Origin: Dugong dugon
Taxonomy: Eukaryota; Chordata; Mammalia; Sirenia; Dugongidae
Direction of reading: 5' to 3'
DNA length: 64,000 bases
NCBI GenBank assembly: GCA_030035585.1
Contig: CM057482.1
Span: forward strand, 13,875,001-13,939,000
Both the position numbers and the translations under genes were made by a program. Position 1 is the stretch's first letter; every line of letters begins with the position of its first letter. This document shows, piece after piece, positions 11,258 through 22,429 of this stretch. The notes under the pieces were generated by a model, which worked only from the letters and a program-made list of their open reading frames with translations, was not told where the DNA came from and did not search any database.

Positions 11258-11466
11258 ATCAACACTGTTGCTGTCCAGTAGACTCCAATTCATGACAACT
11301 CCATGTGTGTCAGAGTAGAGCCATTCTCCATAGGATTTTCAATGGCTGATTTTTCAGAAGTAGATTACTAGGCCTTTCTTCTGAGGTGCCTCTGGGTAAA
11401 CTCGAACCTCCAACCTTTCGGTTAGCAGCCGAGCACGTTAACCATTTCCACCACCCAGGGATTCCT
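11258..11466 (-). mobile_element. AfroSINE-type SINE, long subtype
   Basis: AACACTGTTGCTGTCCAGTA at the tail and CACCCAGGGATTCCT at the head, with GAAGTAGATTACTAGGCCTT inside. Confidence 0.92.
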
Positions 11467-11695
11467 ACTCTTTCTTAGCTCTCTTAATTCTTCACCTCAT
11501 TTTCTCCTCTCTTCTTTTTCCCACAACTTTCTCTTCCTCTCTCTGAGGTGACTCATCACATCTAAACCAGGAAGAAATGATTCAAGAGGGAAAGTAAGGG
11601 GAGAATTTAGGAATGTTAACAGAAAAGGATAGACACCCATCAAGACAATCTCCAGGGTTAGCAACAAGCATTTTGCCCCCATCTGCGTGTCTGAG

Positions 11696-11862
11696 GGAAA
11701 CCCTGGTGGTGCGTTAAGAGCTATGGCTGCTATCCATAAGGTTGCAGTTTGAATCCACCAGGTGCTCCTCGGAAACCCTATGGGGCAGTTCTACTCTGTC
11801 CTATAGGGTCGCTACGAGTCGGAATCGACTCGACGGCAATGGGTTTGGTTTGTTTTTTTGGT
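11696..11862 (+). mobile_element. Near-consensus AfroSINE-type SINE with target duplication
   Basis: GGAAACCCTGGTGGTGCG head, then GGGTCGCTACGAGTCGGAAT and CGACTCGACGGCAATGGGTT. GTGTCTGAG occurs on both sides (11687-11695 and 11863-11871). The 3' hairpin GAGTC-GGAATC-GACTC is intact (11816-11831), so this copy looks young. Confidence 0.95.
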
Positions 11863-12183
11863 GTGTCTGAGTGTTAACTGCTGTGTGGAACAGAAGTTGC
11901 TGAAAAAGAGGAAAAGCCACTTGAGAGAGTTTGAAATCCCCAAGGGGCTCTTGATTCTTCATGAAGGAGTCAGAGAAAGTGAGAAGGAGATATTCTATCC
12001 AAGCCTGGGGAAAACAAGGGTTAGGATAAGTAGTGACTGATCACAGTAAAGATTAGTGAGAAAGCATTTATAACACATTGGTTTTTCTAACTGCATATAA
12101 CATTAAAACATGTATATGACACTTTGTGGTTTTCTATAAGGAGTTCTGTTTGTACATTTTATAGCCTAGCTGAATGGAAGCAC

Positions 12184-12364
12184 AAGTTGCTCTGGTGGCG
12201 CAGTGGTTAACTGAAAGGCTGCTAACTGAAAGGTCACCAGCCACTCTGCAGGAGAAAGATGTGGCAGTCTGCTTCTGCAAAGATTTACAGCCTTGGAAAT
12301 CCTATGGAACAGTTCTACTCTGTCCTATAGGATCGCTATGTGTTGGAATCGACTCAACTGCTTA
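12184..12364 (+). mobile_element. AfroSINE-type SINE, head partly lost
   Basis: GTTGCTCTGGTGGCGCAGTG, a GGAGAAAGATGTGGCAGTCT body and a TTGGAATCGACTCAACTG end. Confidence 0.9.
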
Positions 12365-12451
12365 GATGCTTGAATAGAGGAGCTGCTACTGGGCAGCTCT
12401 GCTCTCCCTAGTGTCGGTTGTGATAATTGCAGACAGAGTGCCAAGGAGCAA

Positions 12452-12647
12452 GTACAAACTGGGTACCCGTCTTGAATCATGGCGACCATATGTGTTACAG
12501 AGTAGAATGCTCTGTAGGGTTTGCTTGGCTGTAATCTTAGCAGAAGCAGATCACCAGGCTTTTTCTTCTACGGTACCACTGGGTGGGTTCGAACTGCCAA
12601 CCTTTAGGTCAGCAGTAGAGTGCAAACCATTTGTGCCACCTAGGGAC
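12452..12647 (-). mobile_element. AfroSINE-type SINE, long subtype
   Basis: Complement orientation from AAACTGGGTACCCGTCTTGA to TTTGTGCCACCTAGGGAC, directly abutted by a plus-strand SINE tail. Confidence 0.88.
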
Positions 12648-12695
12648 ATGGGGTCACCATGAGTCAGAAGCTACTCCATGACAATTAACAACAAC
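12647..12695 (+). mobile_element. AfroSINE/RTE 3' tail fragment, fold-back partner
   Basis: CATGGGGTCACCATGAGTCA then TGACAATTAACAACAACAAC is a sense tail joined head-on to the minus copy before it. Confidence 0.75.
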
Positions 12696-12699
12696 AACC

Positions 12700-13990
12700 A
12701 GTCTTGAAACTTCAAACTTGTGAAATTATAGAAAGCCACTCTCAAGATGGGGCGAACTTCAGCGTTAGTTTATTCTCTACTTCACCAAGGGGTTCCCCTT
12801 CTCCTTTCCTCCCTGTGCTGGGCTTAGGAAGGACGCTGGGGCCACAGAATGAAAGAATGTGGGCTTTAGAGAAGGGAGCGAGGTGGAAGATACCACAGGC
12901 TGCTTGGGAGGAGGTGGAGAAAGAAGTTGCTGAGTTGGCAAATCTCTCTGGCTTCCCTGAACTGTCCAAATTTATTTTTTCTTGGAGGTTAGTAACCAGG
13001 AGACTTTCCTTTCAATGTTTCCACTACCAGGATTGTGCATCTTACCCCCAAAGCATGCAACGGTTGGCTCCTTGCCCCTTGGAGCTCAGCACTAAGGACA
13101 TTCCATGCCCTGAGCGCTAGCCTTAGCTCCATCTCTGTCCACGGATTTGCGGGCATGTCAGGGACAACCTGCGCCCTCATTGAAATATTCTTCAAGCCCT
13201 GGGATTTTCCTGTGTTGATTTGGTGTGAGTGAGAGAAAGAGAGAGAGAGAAGGCAAAGAAAGAAGAGAAAAAATAGGCTGGGAGATGCCGAGAGCCTTGG
13301 GAGCCGTGCGCAGGCTGCATTTTAAACGCGTGCACCGCCCCAGCATTCTCGCTGGGCTCTCCCTGGTTCCTCTCAATGCTGTTTTGTGTTTCTGAGGGCC
13401 TGAAGGTGCCCTCAGTTCCTGCCAGCGAGGACAACTGTCTGGATTTCCAGTCTTCCAGCTAGCTGTCTGTGGTGCACTCTTTTCTCCTCCGTGAACTGCC
13501 TGCCAGGGTCTGCTGGGTGGCTTGGCCTGGGGCCCTGAACCAACATTTCCCCGCGAGTACAGTTTTGTTTTTTTCTCCCTTTCTCTCATGTACTGGGTGG
13601 TTTTATCCTATCCTGGGCTCAGCTTCTGTAACGATTTATTGTCTAACCAGAATGAGTCATGGTGCCTGAATTTATTTGTTCCAAGAGAAAATAGCAGAGG
13701 GCGTTTATGTGCTATGGTGTTGAGAGATTGCTGTCGTGGGCCCAAGCCAGAAAAAGAGCTTAGGGTGCTCCTGAGTGGGATTTCCACAGCAACAAAGGCC
13801 ACGGCTGCCCCAGGCCTGACAACCAGCACCAGCCGGGGCCTTTGTCACTGCAGAAGAGGGACAGACTCAGATAAGAGCTGTCACTCTGCCCTGGCCAGAC
13901 AACTGCCCCCCCCAGGGGCCCTACTCCTCGAAGCCTCTCCCTGGACACCATCGCCTGTCTCTGGGGCCAGGCCAGGGTAAGGCATTAGCT
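12700..13990. other. Unassigned, mostly non-repetitive sequence
   Basis: It includes a GA-rich tract (13228-13265). No exon or known repeat was recognised; open frames on both strands overlap and are not supported. Confidence 0.4.
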
Positions 13991-13999
13991 CATCCGGCT

Positions 14000-14162
14000 T
14001 CTGCCTCGTGGTAGACACTTTACGTAACATCTCCTATGGATCCCTCGTAAGAATCTTTTGGGGTTGGCGTCACCATGTCCATTTCACAGACAAAGAAACT
14101 GGGGTCCAGAAAGTGGATGTGATGTGTTCAGATTCCCCTGGCTTGGAAAGTGGCAGAGCTGG
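14000..14162 (-). mobile_element. MIR
   Basis: GTCCATTTCACAGACAAAGA and AACTGGGGTCCAGAAAGT fit the MIR complement. The LTR at 14168 follows. Confidence 0.6.
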
Positions 14163-14167
14163 GAGGG

Positions 14168-14685
14168 TGTCATTGATTGAATTATGTCCCGCAAAAAATG
14201 TGTGTATCAATTTGGCTGGGCCATGATTCCCAGTATTGTGTGGTTGTCCTCCATTTTGTGATTGTAATTTTGCTTAAAGAGCATCAGGGTGGGATTGTAT
14301 AACACCCTTACTAAGGTCACATCCCTGATCCAATGTAAAGGGAGTTTCCCTAGGGTGTGGCCTGCACCACCTTTTATCTTACAAGAGATGAAAGGAAGGA
14401 GAAGCAAGCAGAGAATTGGGAACCTCATACCACCAAAAAAGCAGTGCCGGGAGCAGAGCACGTACTTTGGACCTGAGGTTCCTGAGGAGAAGCTCCCAGA
14501 CCGAGGGAAGACTGATGATGACAAGGACCTTCCTCCAGAGTGGACAGAGAGAGAAAGCCATCTCCTGGAGCTGACGCCCTGAATTTAGACGTACACCCTA
14601 CTGGACTGTGAGAGAATAAACTTCTCTTTGTTAAAGCCATCCTCTTGTGCTATTTCTGTTATAACAGCACTAGAAGACTAAGACA
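14168..14685 (+). mobile_element. Solo LTR, MaLR-like
   Basis: It starts TGTCATTGATTGAATTATGT and ends ATAACAGCACTAGAAGACTA AGACA, with GAATTTAGACGTACACCC and GAGAATAAACTTCTCTTTGT near the end. TG...CA termini and a near-matching 5-base duplication (GAGGG/GAAGG) support an LTR insertion. The ends resemble the MLT1/MaLR group. No internal retroviral genes are attached. Confidence 0.75.
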
Positions 14686-15149
14686 GAAGGGAACATAGGT
14701 TTGTGTGAGTCTGAAGCCTAGATGTTCCCTAGTAAGGAGTCACTCAGATGTGCCTTCATTTTATCTGCTGAGGCAGAAGACTTGTGCCTGATCAGAGACA
14801 TGGCTATAAGCCTGCAGAAAAGGGCCATATTTGAGAGGGCATCACCATTGGCCTAGGCTCAGCAGCTGAATTTTGTGATTTTATTCCTCCTGGATTACCT
14901 TATAGTCACCTGCAAGTCCATCTTTAGGGTCCTCTGGATTTAGACATGGAAAATCCTACTGAAAATGCAAACTTGTTACCTGGGAAGGTCATACATAAAG
15001 CCATTGTAAATGAATTAATGTCTTACCCGTATCAGAATCTAGTCTGGTACATGTCTAGTGTCTTGAGAGAGGAAACCCAGAATGGTGGGGTGGACCAATC
15101 TTTTGGCAGTTTTCACCTGAGCCCTTGTTAAGCCAGGTGGAAGTACCAC

Positions 15150-15290
15150 AAGAAGTGAAACGACACTGGACTGGCAGTTGGGAGACCTGGGTTTTGGATC
15201 TGGCTTTCTCTCTGATTTGCTGTGTGACCTTGGTCTAGTCCCTTTCTATCTGTAGGTCTCAGTTTTATCAGCTGTGAAATAATTTCCAAG
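15150..15290 (+). mobile_element. MIR
   Basis: TGGGAGACCTGGGTTTTGGA, TTGCTGTGTGACCTTGGTCT, then TAGGTCTCAGTTTTATC: a clear sense MIR. Confidence 0.8.
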
Positions 15291-15299
15291 GCCTTTCCC

Positions 15300-15452
15300 T
15301 ACCCATTGCCGTTGAATTGATCGTGACTCACAGCGACCCTACAGGACAGAGTATAACGGCCCCATAGGGTTTCCAAGGAGTGGCTGATGGATTCGAACTG
15401 CCGATCTTTTGGTTGGCAGCTGAACGCTTAACCATGGCACCACCAGGGCTCC
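15300..15452 (-). mobile_element. AfroSINE-type SINE
   Basis: CCCATTGCCGTTGAATTGAT to CATGGCACCACCAGGGCTCC in complement orientation. Confidence 0.93.
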
Positions 15453-16706
15453 AAGGCCCTTCCCAGGCAGGAGGGAAATACTGCAAGGGTGTCAAAGACT
15501 TAAAGACCACCTTCACACATGGGCCTGCTCCCAGCCTGCCCTGTGCCTCCCCAACCCATCTCTGCCTCTGAGAATCAGGGTCTGCTGAAGGACATGGAGG
15601 CCCTCTCTTCAGGTCAAGAAGATATCCCCTCTGTCTGGGGTCTCCCCCAGGGAGATCTCTGCAGAGAGACAAGGTATTGACATTGTCGAGTAGGTCCAGT
15701 TCAATCCTTGTCCCTCCTGGTGGCTGACCCGTGCCCATCCACTGCTGATGCCAAGCCTTTGTGTGTTTGGGGCCGGGGGGAGGTAAGAGGGTCTGCACTT
15801 AGCTGTGGGTGGTCTCTGCATCTCCATCCACACTAACTCAAGTCCATACCAAGGACACCCTAACGCACAGCCCTTTCAGCATCTGATCACACAAGCCCTG
15901 AGTTAAGCTGTTGCAAAAATAATCCAAAAGAACCACTCAAAGAAATGGAAAGGCTGTCTAGGACTCCTTTTGACTTTGGATGAGTCAAGCCACCAGCTGT
16001 GTACTTTCATTGCTGAGGGTGATGAAGGATATGTTTAAGATGCTCTGTTTTCCCCTGCTTCCCTTCACAACATCCTAGAGGCCGAGACCGAGGGGTGGGT
16101 GCGGGTGGGGGTGGGGAATAACAGCAAATCTCCTAACTTCCTTCTCTGTCTCCCACTCAGCCAGGTTCCCATTCTCGTTTTCTCACAGTCTCCCAGAATC
16201 TTCCCTCTCACAACCTCATCCAGGTCTGACCTGCTGCATTTGTTCCTTCCCTGCACATGCACCCTTCTGCCTCCAGCCTTGGGAACCTCCTGGCCATGCC
16301 CACTGCAACCAGGTAGGCAGGGGCCAGGCAGGGGGCCTTCGCCAGGAAGCCTGGGTTCAGCTCTTTCTCTTTCTCGCCGCTGAGGTACAAGGCGGGCTGA
16401 TGGAACTAACCACGTTGGAGGCTTCACACTCGCCGGTCAACTGCAGGGCTGGGAGGCTGGGGTGGGGGTAGGGCAGCCTCCCTTGGCTTTGGCCACTCCA
16501 ACACCCCTGCCTTCCCCATCACCAGCGGAAGCTCTCGGTGGAGAGAGCAAAGGGGGGAAGTAGAAGATGTGGGGAGGAGAGGGAGAGACGAGGCGAGGCG
16601 GGGAGGGGACTGAAGGAAAGTTAAGAAAGTAAGGACCAGGATGACAGATCCAGAAATCAGGAAGAGGAAATGGGCAAAGAGAAGAAAACAGGAAAAAGAA
16701 AAGTGG
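15453..16706. other. Unassigned sequence
   Basis: No recognised repeat. Purine-rich runs at 16530-16700 give pyrimidine-rich open frames on the minus strand (100-109 codons, Phe/Leu/Ser/Pro-rich), which are compositional. Confidence 0.4.
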
Positions 16707-16717
16707 GAGAAGACAAA

Positions 16718-16901
16718 AACAAAAACAAAAAACAAGAAAAAACAAACCAGTTGCCCTCCAGTCCATGCCGACTCATAGCGACCCTATAGGACAGAGTAGA
16801 ACTGCCCCATAGGGTTTCTGAGACGCTCCTGGTGGATTCAAACTGCTGACCTTTATGGTTAGCAGCCGTAGCTCTTAACCACTACGCCACCAGGGTTTCC
16901 A
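16718..16901 (-). mobile_element. AfroSINE-type SINE with target duplication
   Basis: A-rich tail on the left, CAGTCCATGCCGACTCATAG body, CACTACGCCACCAGGGTTTC head. GAGAAGACAAA flanks it at 16707-16717 and 16902-16912. Confidence 0.95.
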
Positions 16902-17009
16902 GAGAAGACAAAGGAAGGGATAAAATAAATGGGAGAAAGTGTTGGTGGATTACAACAATGAGATGTGAGCAGATCTTCTAAAAAATAGCCCCCTCTCTCT
17001 TTGCCCTAT

Positions 17010-17813
17010 GAGGAAGACTCATTAACAACCTCCATTATGCAGATGACACAACCTTGCTTGCTGAAAGTGAAGAGGACTTGAAGCACTTACTGGTGAAGAT
17101 CAAAGACCACAGCCTTCTGTATGGATTACACCTCAACATAAAGAAAACAAAAATCTTCACAATTGGACCAACAAGCAACATCATGATAAACGGAGAAAAG
17201 ATAGAAGTTGTCAAGATTTCATTTTACTTGGATCCACAATCAACACCCATGAAAGCAGCAGTCAAGAAATCAAAAGATGCATTGCATTGGGCAAATTTGC
17301 TGCTAAAGACCTCTATAAAGTGTTGAAAAGCAAAGATGTCACCTTGAAGACTAAGGTACCCCTGACCCAAGCCATGGTGTTTTCAATAGCCTCAAAGGCA
17401 TGCAAAAGCTGGACAATGAATAAAGAAGACCAAACAAGAATTGATGCCTTGGAATTGCAATGTTGGCAAAGAATATTGAATATACCATGGACTGCCAGAA
17501 GAACAAATAAATCTGTCTTGGAAGAAGTACAACTAGAATGCTCCTTAGAAGCAAAAATGGCAAGAATACATCTCACATACTTTGGACATGTTATCAGGAG
17601 GGACCAGTCCCTACAGAAGGACATCATGCTTGGTAAAGTAGCGGGTCAGCAAAAAAGAGGAAGACCCTCAACAGGATGGATTGACACAATGGCTGCAGCA
17701 ATGGGCTCAAGCATAGCAAGGATTGTGAGGATGAAGCAGGACTGGGCAGTGTTTTGTTCTGTTGTACATAGGGTCCCTATGAGTAGGAACTGACTTGACA
17801 GCCCCTAACAACA
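17010..17813 (+). mobile_element. RTE-clade LINE, catalytic and C-terminal part of reverse transcriptase, one frameshift
   Basis: This is the best-preserved autonomous-type fragment in the window. It encodes the YADD box (INNLHYADDTTLLAESEEDL, from 17022), then NIKKTKIFTIGP. After a one-base deletion near 17212 the frame changes and continues as LGSTINTHESSSQEIKRCIA and on to the end of the gene, with FGHVIRRDQSLQKDIMLGKV and KRGRPSTGWIDTMAAAMG. These are the usual C-terminal motifs of RTE and L1-like polymerases. The stop follows HRVPMSRN at about 17791. The tail ends CCCTAACAACAACTC. The 5' part (endonuclease and fingers) is missing, as in most LINE insertions. It is not functional because of the truncation and frameshift. 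Confidence 0.92.
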
Positions 17814-17953
17814 ACTCTTTGCCTAATCCCACCTCCAGCCCCATCCCCTGCTGTCTCTGGGCTCCCAGTGTCCCCATTTCCTCACACAGTTCAGGTAATT
17901 GTTTCTGCCTGGTTATCATCCACTTAAGATCCTGGGAACTGAAACCTCTGGCC

Positions 17954-18115
17954 GGTGGTTCTTAGACTGTGGTTCCCAGACCTGCAGCACCAGAACCACC
18001 TTGTTAGAAATGCAAATTTCCAGGCCCTTTTCAGGGTCTACTGATTCAGAATCTCTGGAGGAGGGGCCTAGCAACCTGATTTAATAGGCTTTCCATTTTC
18101 AAGAATCATTGCTCT
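17954..18115. mobile_element. MER5A-like fragment
   Basis: GGTGGTTCTTAGACTGTGGT, TTAGAAATGCAAATTTCCAG and GATTCAGAATCTCTGGAGGA fit MER5A or a relative. Confidence 0.6.
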
Positions 18116-18289
18116 AGAGTAGTAATTCCAGGTGGTTTGCACAGGTTACAATGATCCCTTGCAAGAACTCTGGAATTATCCTGTGTGTATTAATGTACAT
18201 GCACAAAGATTGCATTACATGTCAAGGGGTCTGATCAGTCAGAAGTTTGCCTAGCACTGCAACCGCCCCAGCAGGCCTCTGCGCTCTTC

Positions 18290-19467
18290 TTCTAGGTGAG
18301 GCGCCCTCCACGATAATTCCTCTCCATGAGCTGATACACCCTCATAACACTGTCTCCTTTCCCTCTGGTCTCTGAACAGGCAGCCCCTCTCCACTTTCTC
18401 ACAATTCTCTCCTTCTCTGCCATCTTAGATACGGCACCCCCTTCTATTCCTACCTCTGCCTGTTCTCTATCTCCCTGTCACACCTACAGTCAACCTGGGG
18501 TTCTTTCCCCAGTGCTCTTTCCTCCTCTGAACCACTCCTCTCTGGAGTGCAATTCTCCCAATGTACATCTGGGTCTCTGCCCTGATCTCCCTGCTAAGCT
18601 TAAGGCCCCTGTCCCCCGCAGCTGCGAGATAGTCATTTGCACTTGGATGATCTCGGACACTTCAAACCAATGGGTCTAAAGCGCAAATCACCTGCTTTCC
18701 AAAGCCTGTCACCTGTTGCTGGATTTTGCTTTTCTGTTAAGGACATCACTATCTTCCCAGTTAGCACAACAGTCCGCAGTCATCCTTTATTCTGTTGTGT
18801 CTCTGACCTTGACTCCTTCTATTCTTGCCCTTACTCAGTCCACTCTAGTCACACTTGTTTCTTGAACATTCCAAGCATGTTCCCACCTCAGGGCCTTTGC
18901 ACTTGCCATTGCCTCTGCAAGTGCCTGGAATACTCTTTTCTCAGGTATCCACGTAGCTAGATTTTTCCCTTCCTTCAGGTTTCTATATCATTGAGGCCTT
19001 CCTTAACAGCGTGTATAAAGCAGCGGCCATCACCTCACCCACTGCTCCCAAGCACCCATATCATGCCTAATGTTTCTCCATGGCACATATCATCATCTGA
19101 CAGATGATGGACAAATCAGTATGTCCTGCCCCACTAGAAGACAGACTCCATCAGGATAGGGACTTTACAAATTTGTTCACCATTGAAGTCCAGGACCTAT
19201 CACAGGTACTCAAGAAATATTACTTGAATAATGAATGAACAATTGATACTCACAAGGCAGGCTCCTCCCTCAAATTCTCAGCCCCTAGCTCGAGCATCCC
19301 CTCCAATCACCTAGACTTCTACAGCCTTCCTGCCAGGCTCCTCACCTTCAGACAGTCTCCTCCCTCTATTCCATCCTCATGGTAGCCAAATTGATCACCC
19401 TAAATTACAACCACTCTCATGCTCTAAAACCTTCAATGGCTCCCCATTGCCTCCCAGCTATAGTCCC
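18290..19467 (+). mobile_element. L2, two stretches
   Basis: CAGGGCCTTTGCACTTGCCA, GTGCCTGGAATACTCTTTTC, AGGACCTATCACAGGTACTC and TTGAATAATGAATGAAC mark an L2 3' end finishing near 19245. CTTCAATGGCTCCCCATTGC at 19430 belongs to a second L2 piece that the LTR splits. Confidence 0.75.
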
Positions 19468-19995
19468 TGTCTTAGTTATCTAGTGTTGCTATAACAGAAA
19501 TACCACGAGTGGATGGCTTTAACAAAGAAATTTATTCTCTCACAGTCTAGGAGGCTAGAAGTCTGAATTCAGGGTGCCAGATATGAAAGGGACAAGCCTT
19601 TATCTCTCTGTGGGCTCTGGGGGAAGGGCTTTGTCATCTATCTTCCCTGGCCAAGGAGCTTCTCAGCGCAGGGAATCCCAGGTCCAAAGGACGCGCTATT
19701 CTCCTGGCTCTTGCTTCTTGGTGGTATGAGGTCCCCCATGTCTCTCTGCTAGCTTCTCTCTTTTATATCTCAAAAGGGAATGGCTTAAGACACAATCTAT
19801 TCTTGTAGATTGAGTCCTGCCTCATTAATATAACTGCCACCAAGCCTGTCTCATTAACATCATACAGATAAGATTTACAACACATAGGAAAATCATATCA
19901 GATGACAAAATGGTAGACAATCACACAGTACTGGGAATCATGGCCTAGCCAAATCGATATGCATATTTTGGGAGGACACAATTCAATCCATGACA
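19468..19995 (-). mobile_element. Solo LTR, MaLR-like, inside L2
   Basis: In complement: TGTCTTAGTTATCTAGTGTT at the left, TTATATCTCAAAAGGGAATG in the middle and GACACAATTCAATCCATGAC A at the right. 5-base flanks GTCCC/GTCCT. It splits an L2. Confidence 0.75.
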
Positions 19996-20290
19996 GTCCT
20001 CTTGCTCTGATATTTAAGAGCCTCTGTGGTACCATCCTCACCCACCCCAGCCTTCTGTCTCATGGCTGTATTTTCTGCACCTTCTCCTCCAGCCACATGG
20101 GAGGGACTGTGTCCTTTATCTAAATATAGCCTCTTCTTTTCCACCTTTATACTCTTACCCATGCTGTTCCCTCCATCTCTTATACCCTTCTCACCCATAT
20201 TCACTCTGCACATCTGAAATCCTGCCCATCTGGAAGCCACCTCTTCTGTAGCACTCTCTTGATTCGCTCTGCTGCCAAGTCCTGACAAGT
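19996..20290 (+). mobile_element. L2 continuation after the LTR
   Basis: TCTGTCTCATGGCTGTATTT and AACTCTCCCTCACGTG-type L2 coding sequence resumes on the far side of the LTR. Confidence 0.5.
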
Positions 20291-20519
20291 TGGAAATGAA
20301 CTCTCCCTCACGTGAGCTCCCTCAGTCCTTTCTCTTGGGATTTACCATTCAGGATTGGGGTTCTGTGAACATATACCTTCTCTTCCCTGCTGGGCTCAGC
20401 ACTCCTTCTTCCCACAGGTGTTTATGTGAATCTGCTAAGTGCTGAGCCCTGAAATATGGTGACGAACTGGACACCACAGCCTCGGCTCTCAAAGGGACGG
20501 GGCTGCTTCTGTACCCTGA

Positions 20520-20640
20520 GGCAGGGGGCGTGGACAGATCTGGGCTTCAAGCCTGGCTCTGACACTCTGACACTTCCTAATTATGTCATCTCTCTGAGCC
20601 TCAGTTGCCTCAGCTGTAAAATGGGGACAGTCCTACTTCC
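20520..20640 (+). mobile_element. MIR
   Basis: GGCTTCAAGCCTGGCTCTGA, TCTCTGAGCCTCAGTTGCCT, then CAGCTGTAAAATGGGGACAG. Confidence 0.75.
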
Positions 20641-20649
20641 CTTACAAGT

Positions 20650-22130
20650 TGCTCATGCCCCTGGACCTGAACCTCAGGGAGTCCATCATGGCCTCTTGTT
20701 CTTGAAGCTCACTGAGTCCCAAAGAGGTCCCTCTCTTGGTGCTCACTGGGGGCTGTCAGACTCCTCCCCACAATACCTTTGAGGGAACTTGAGGGAAGAT
20801 CTTCTCTAAACTAACCCCCTCTTTGCCCAACTCTATCTCCAGCCCCATCCCCAGCTGTCTCTGGGCTCCCAATGTTCCCATTTCCCCACACACGGGGCAC
20901 TTGACACGCAAAATGCTCAGCCTTGCCGAGAACTGAGGCTTCTTCTCCCTCCAGGGGTGAGAGCTTCAAAGACACACGGGAAACTCGTGGGGGCCAGCTC
21001 TGTCTTTTTCCAGCACCAAGAGGCTTCCTGCTGCAGGGAACCAAAGGCTCCGAGAGGCCCTCTGCAGACCCTTCACCAGCTTTCGGAATATCAAACAGCC
21101 TTAAAGACCAACTGACTTGATGGTCTCAAATGCATTTGAGTCATGTGGATTAAATTTCTCTGAAAATACACAAAGGCTGAAAAAGCAGGGGTAGAGAACA
21201 CTCAGCCCAAGAGGAGTTTGTTTTCTCTTTTCCTTTTAGTGTGTCTGTGAGTGTTATTATTGTTTCTCAAACAGAGGCATGTGGAAAACTGTTCAAGATG
21301 TCTGATGCGTTGGCTTATAGTCAGCTTTGCCTAGCTGGAGTTCTGAGATGAGGGTGCGGTGGACAGAAGGTAAAAGGTTAAGAAAATAAAGTGGTAGTCC
21401 CCCCAGGCCTGTTTGTCCATCCTGCGGCCATTTACACCTGGGTCCAGGTGCCCTTGTCATTCAAGAATGTTACAATCTGGTAAACAGGGACCCATCCCAT
21501 TGGTGCCTGTGATGGGAGACAGCTGGTGGGTCCTTCTTTGGGGCAATGGGACATGGATCTGGGGGCAGGTTGGAGTGGAAGGTGATGCTCTTCCCACTGA
21601 CATCTCCCTACTTTATATCATTAGCAGATGAGGATTCCCCAGGAGGCCCCAGTCTCCATGCTAGGTTCCCTGACCCCACCACAGGCCCAGGAGATGCAGA
21701 GCAAGGTGTGAGAGCTCTGCCTTCAGGGCTGAAAGCCAGGTACACACACAGGAGATGGAAGAGCCTGGTCAGAGGGAGTGTCTCCACCAAGTCTCCTGAG
21801 GCCTGATTTCAAGCTTGGCTGCCTGCTGGCTGCAAGCAACTCAGTCTTCCACTTCCTAATTTACTGATTACACAACACACCCACATTTTGGGCATTCTTT
21901 GTTTTCACATAGCACTCTGAAGAGGGTAAGTTCATCCTCATTCAACACAAGTAAATAGAGGTTAAGGGTAGTTTAGAGATCTACTCTCAAGGTCCTCCTA
22001 CAAGTGGGGACCTTTGGACTTCAAACCCTTGCTTGTGTCTTATTGAGGTGCCTCCTGGCATGGAGGTGAATGAACATGCACGACTGGGGTCTTGTATAAT
22101 AGTCAGCTAGTGGTCCTCAAATGACATTGG
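20650..22130. other. Unassigned sequence
   Basis: Mostly non-repetitive by eye; weak MIR or L2 traces near 21830-22040. No exon seen. Confidence 0.4.
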
Positions 22131-22429
22131 CATCAACCTCTCTTTTCCCAAGATCAACATCCACAGGGCCCTATGTCTGAATAAGACTCTTGGAATGCTG
22201 CCTGCAGGTCAGGGAAAATGGGGGCTGGGGCAGCGGACAGGGAGGGGAAGCAATCAAGTAGGCTATGCTGTGGGGTCCACATAAGTAGAAACAGGGATTC
22301 CTGAAAAGCCTGGTGTGTTCCTGTCCATCCTGCCCATGCTCCCTGACTCCCTGGAGCTCCATGGCCTCTTTCTCTGTTGATTTCTCTCAGCTGAGCTGTG
22401 GCAGTAAACACACTCAGGTCAAGTAGCCA

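Noticed and set aside
11696-11862. tRNA-like A and B boxes in SINE heads as possible tRNA genes
   Set aside because: They are SINE promoters; no cloverleaf with an acceptor stem could be drawn in any copy.
13469-13980. Overlapping plus-strand frames of 66 and 152 codons
   Set aside because: No domain, no splice logic and overlapping minus-strand frames; treated as chance.
17287-17793. 168-codon frame that could be taken for a host gene
   Set aside because: It is the C-terminal part of an RTE reverse transcriptase, a dead LINE copy with a matching relative at 7035.
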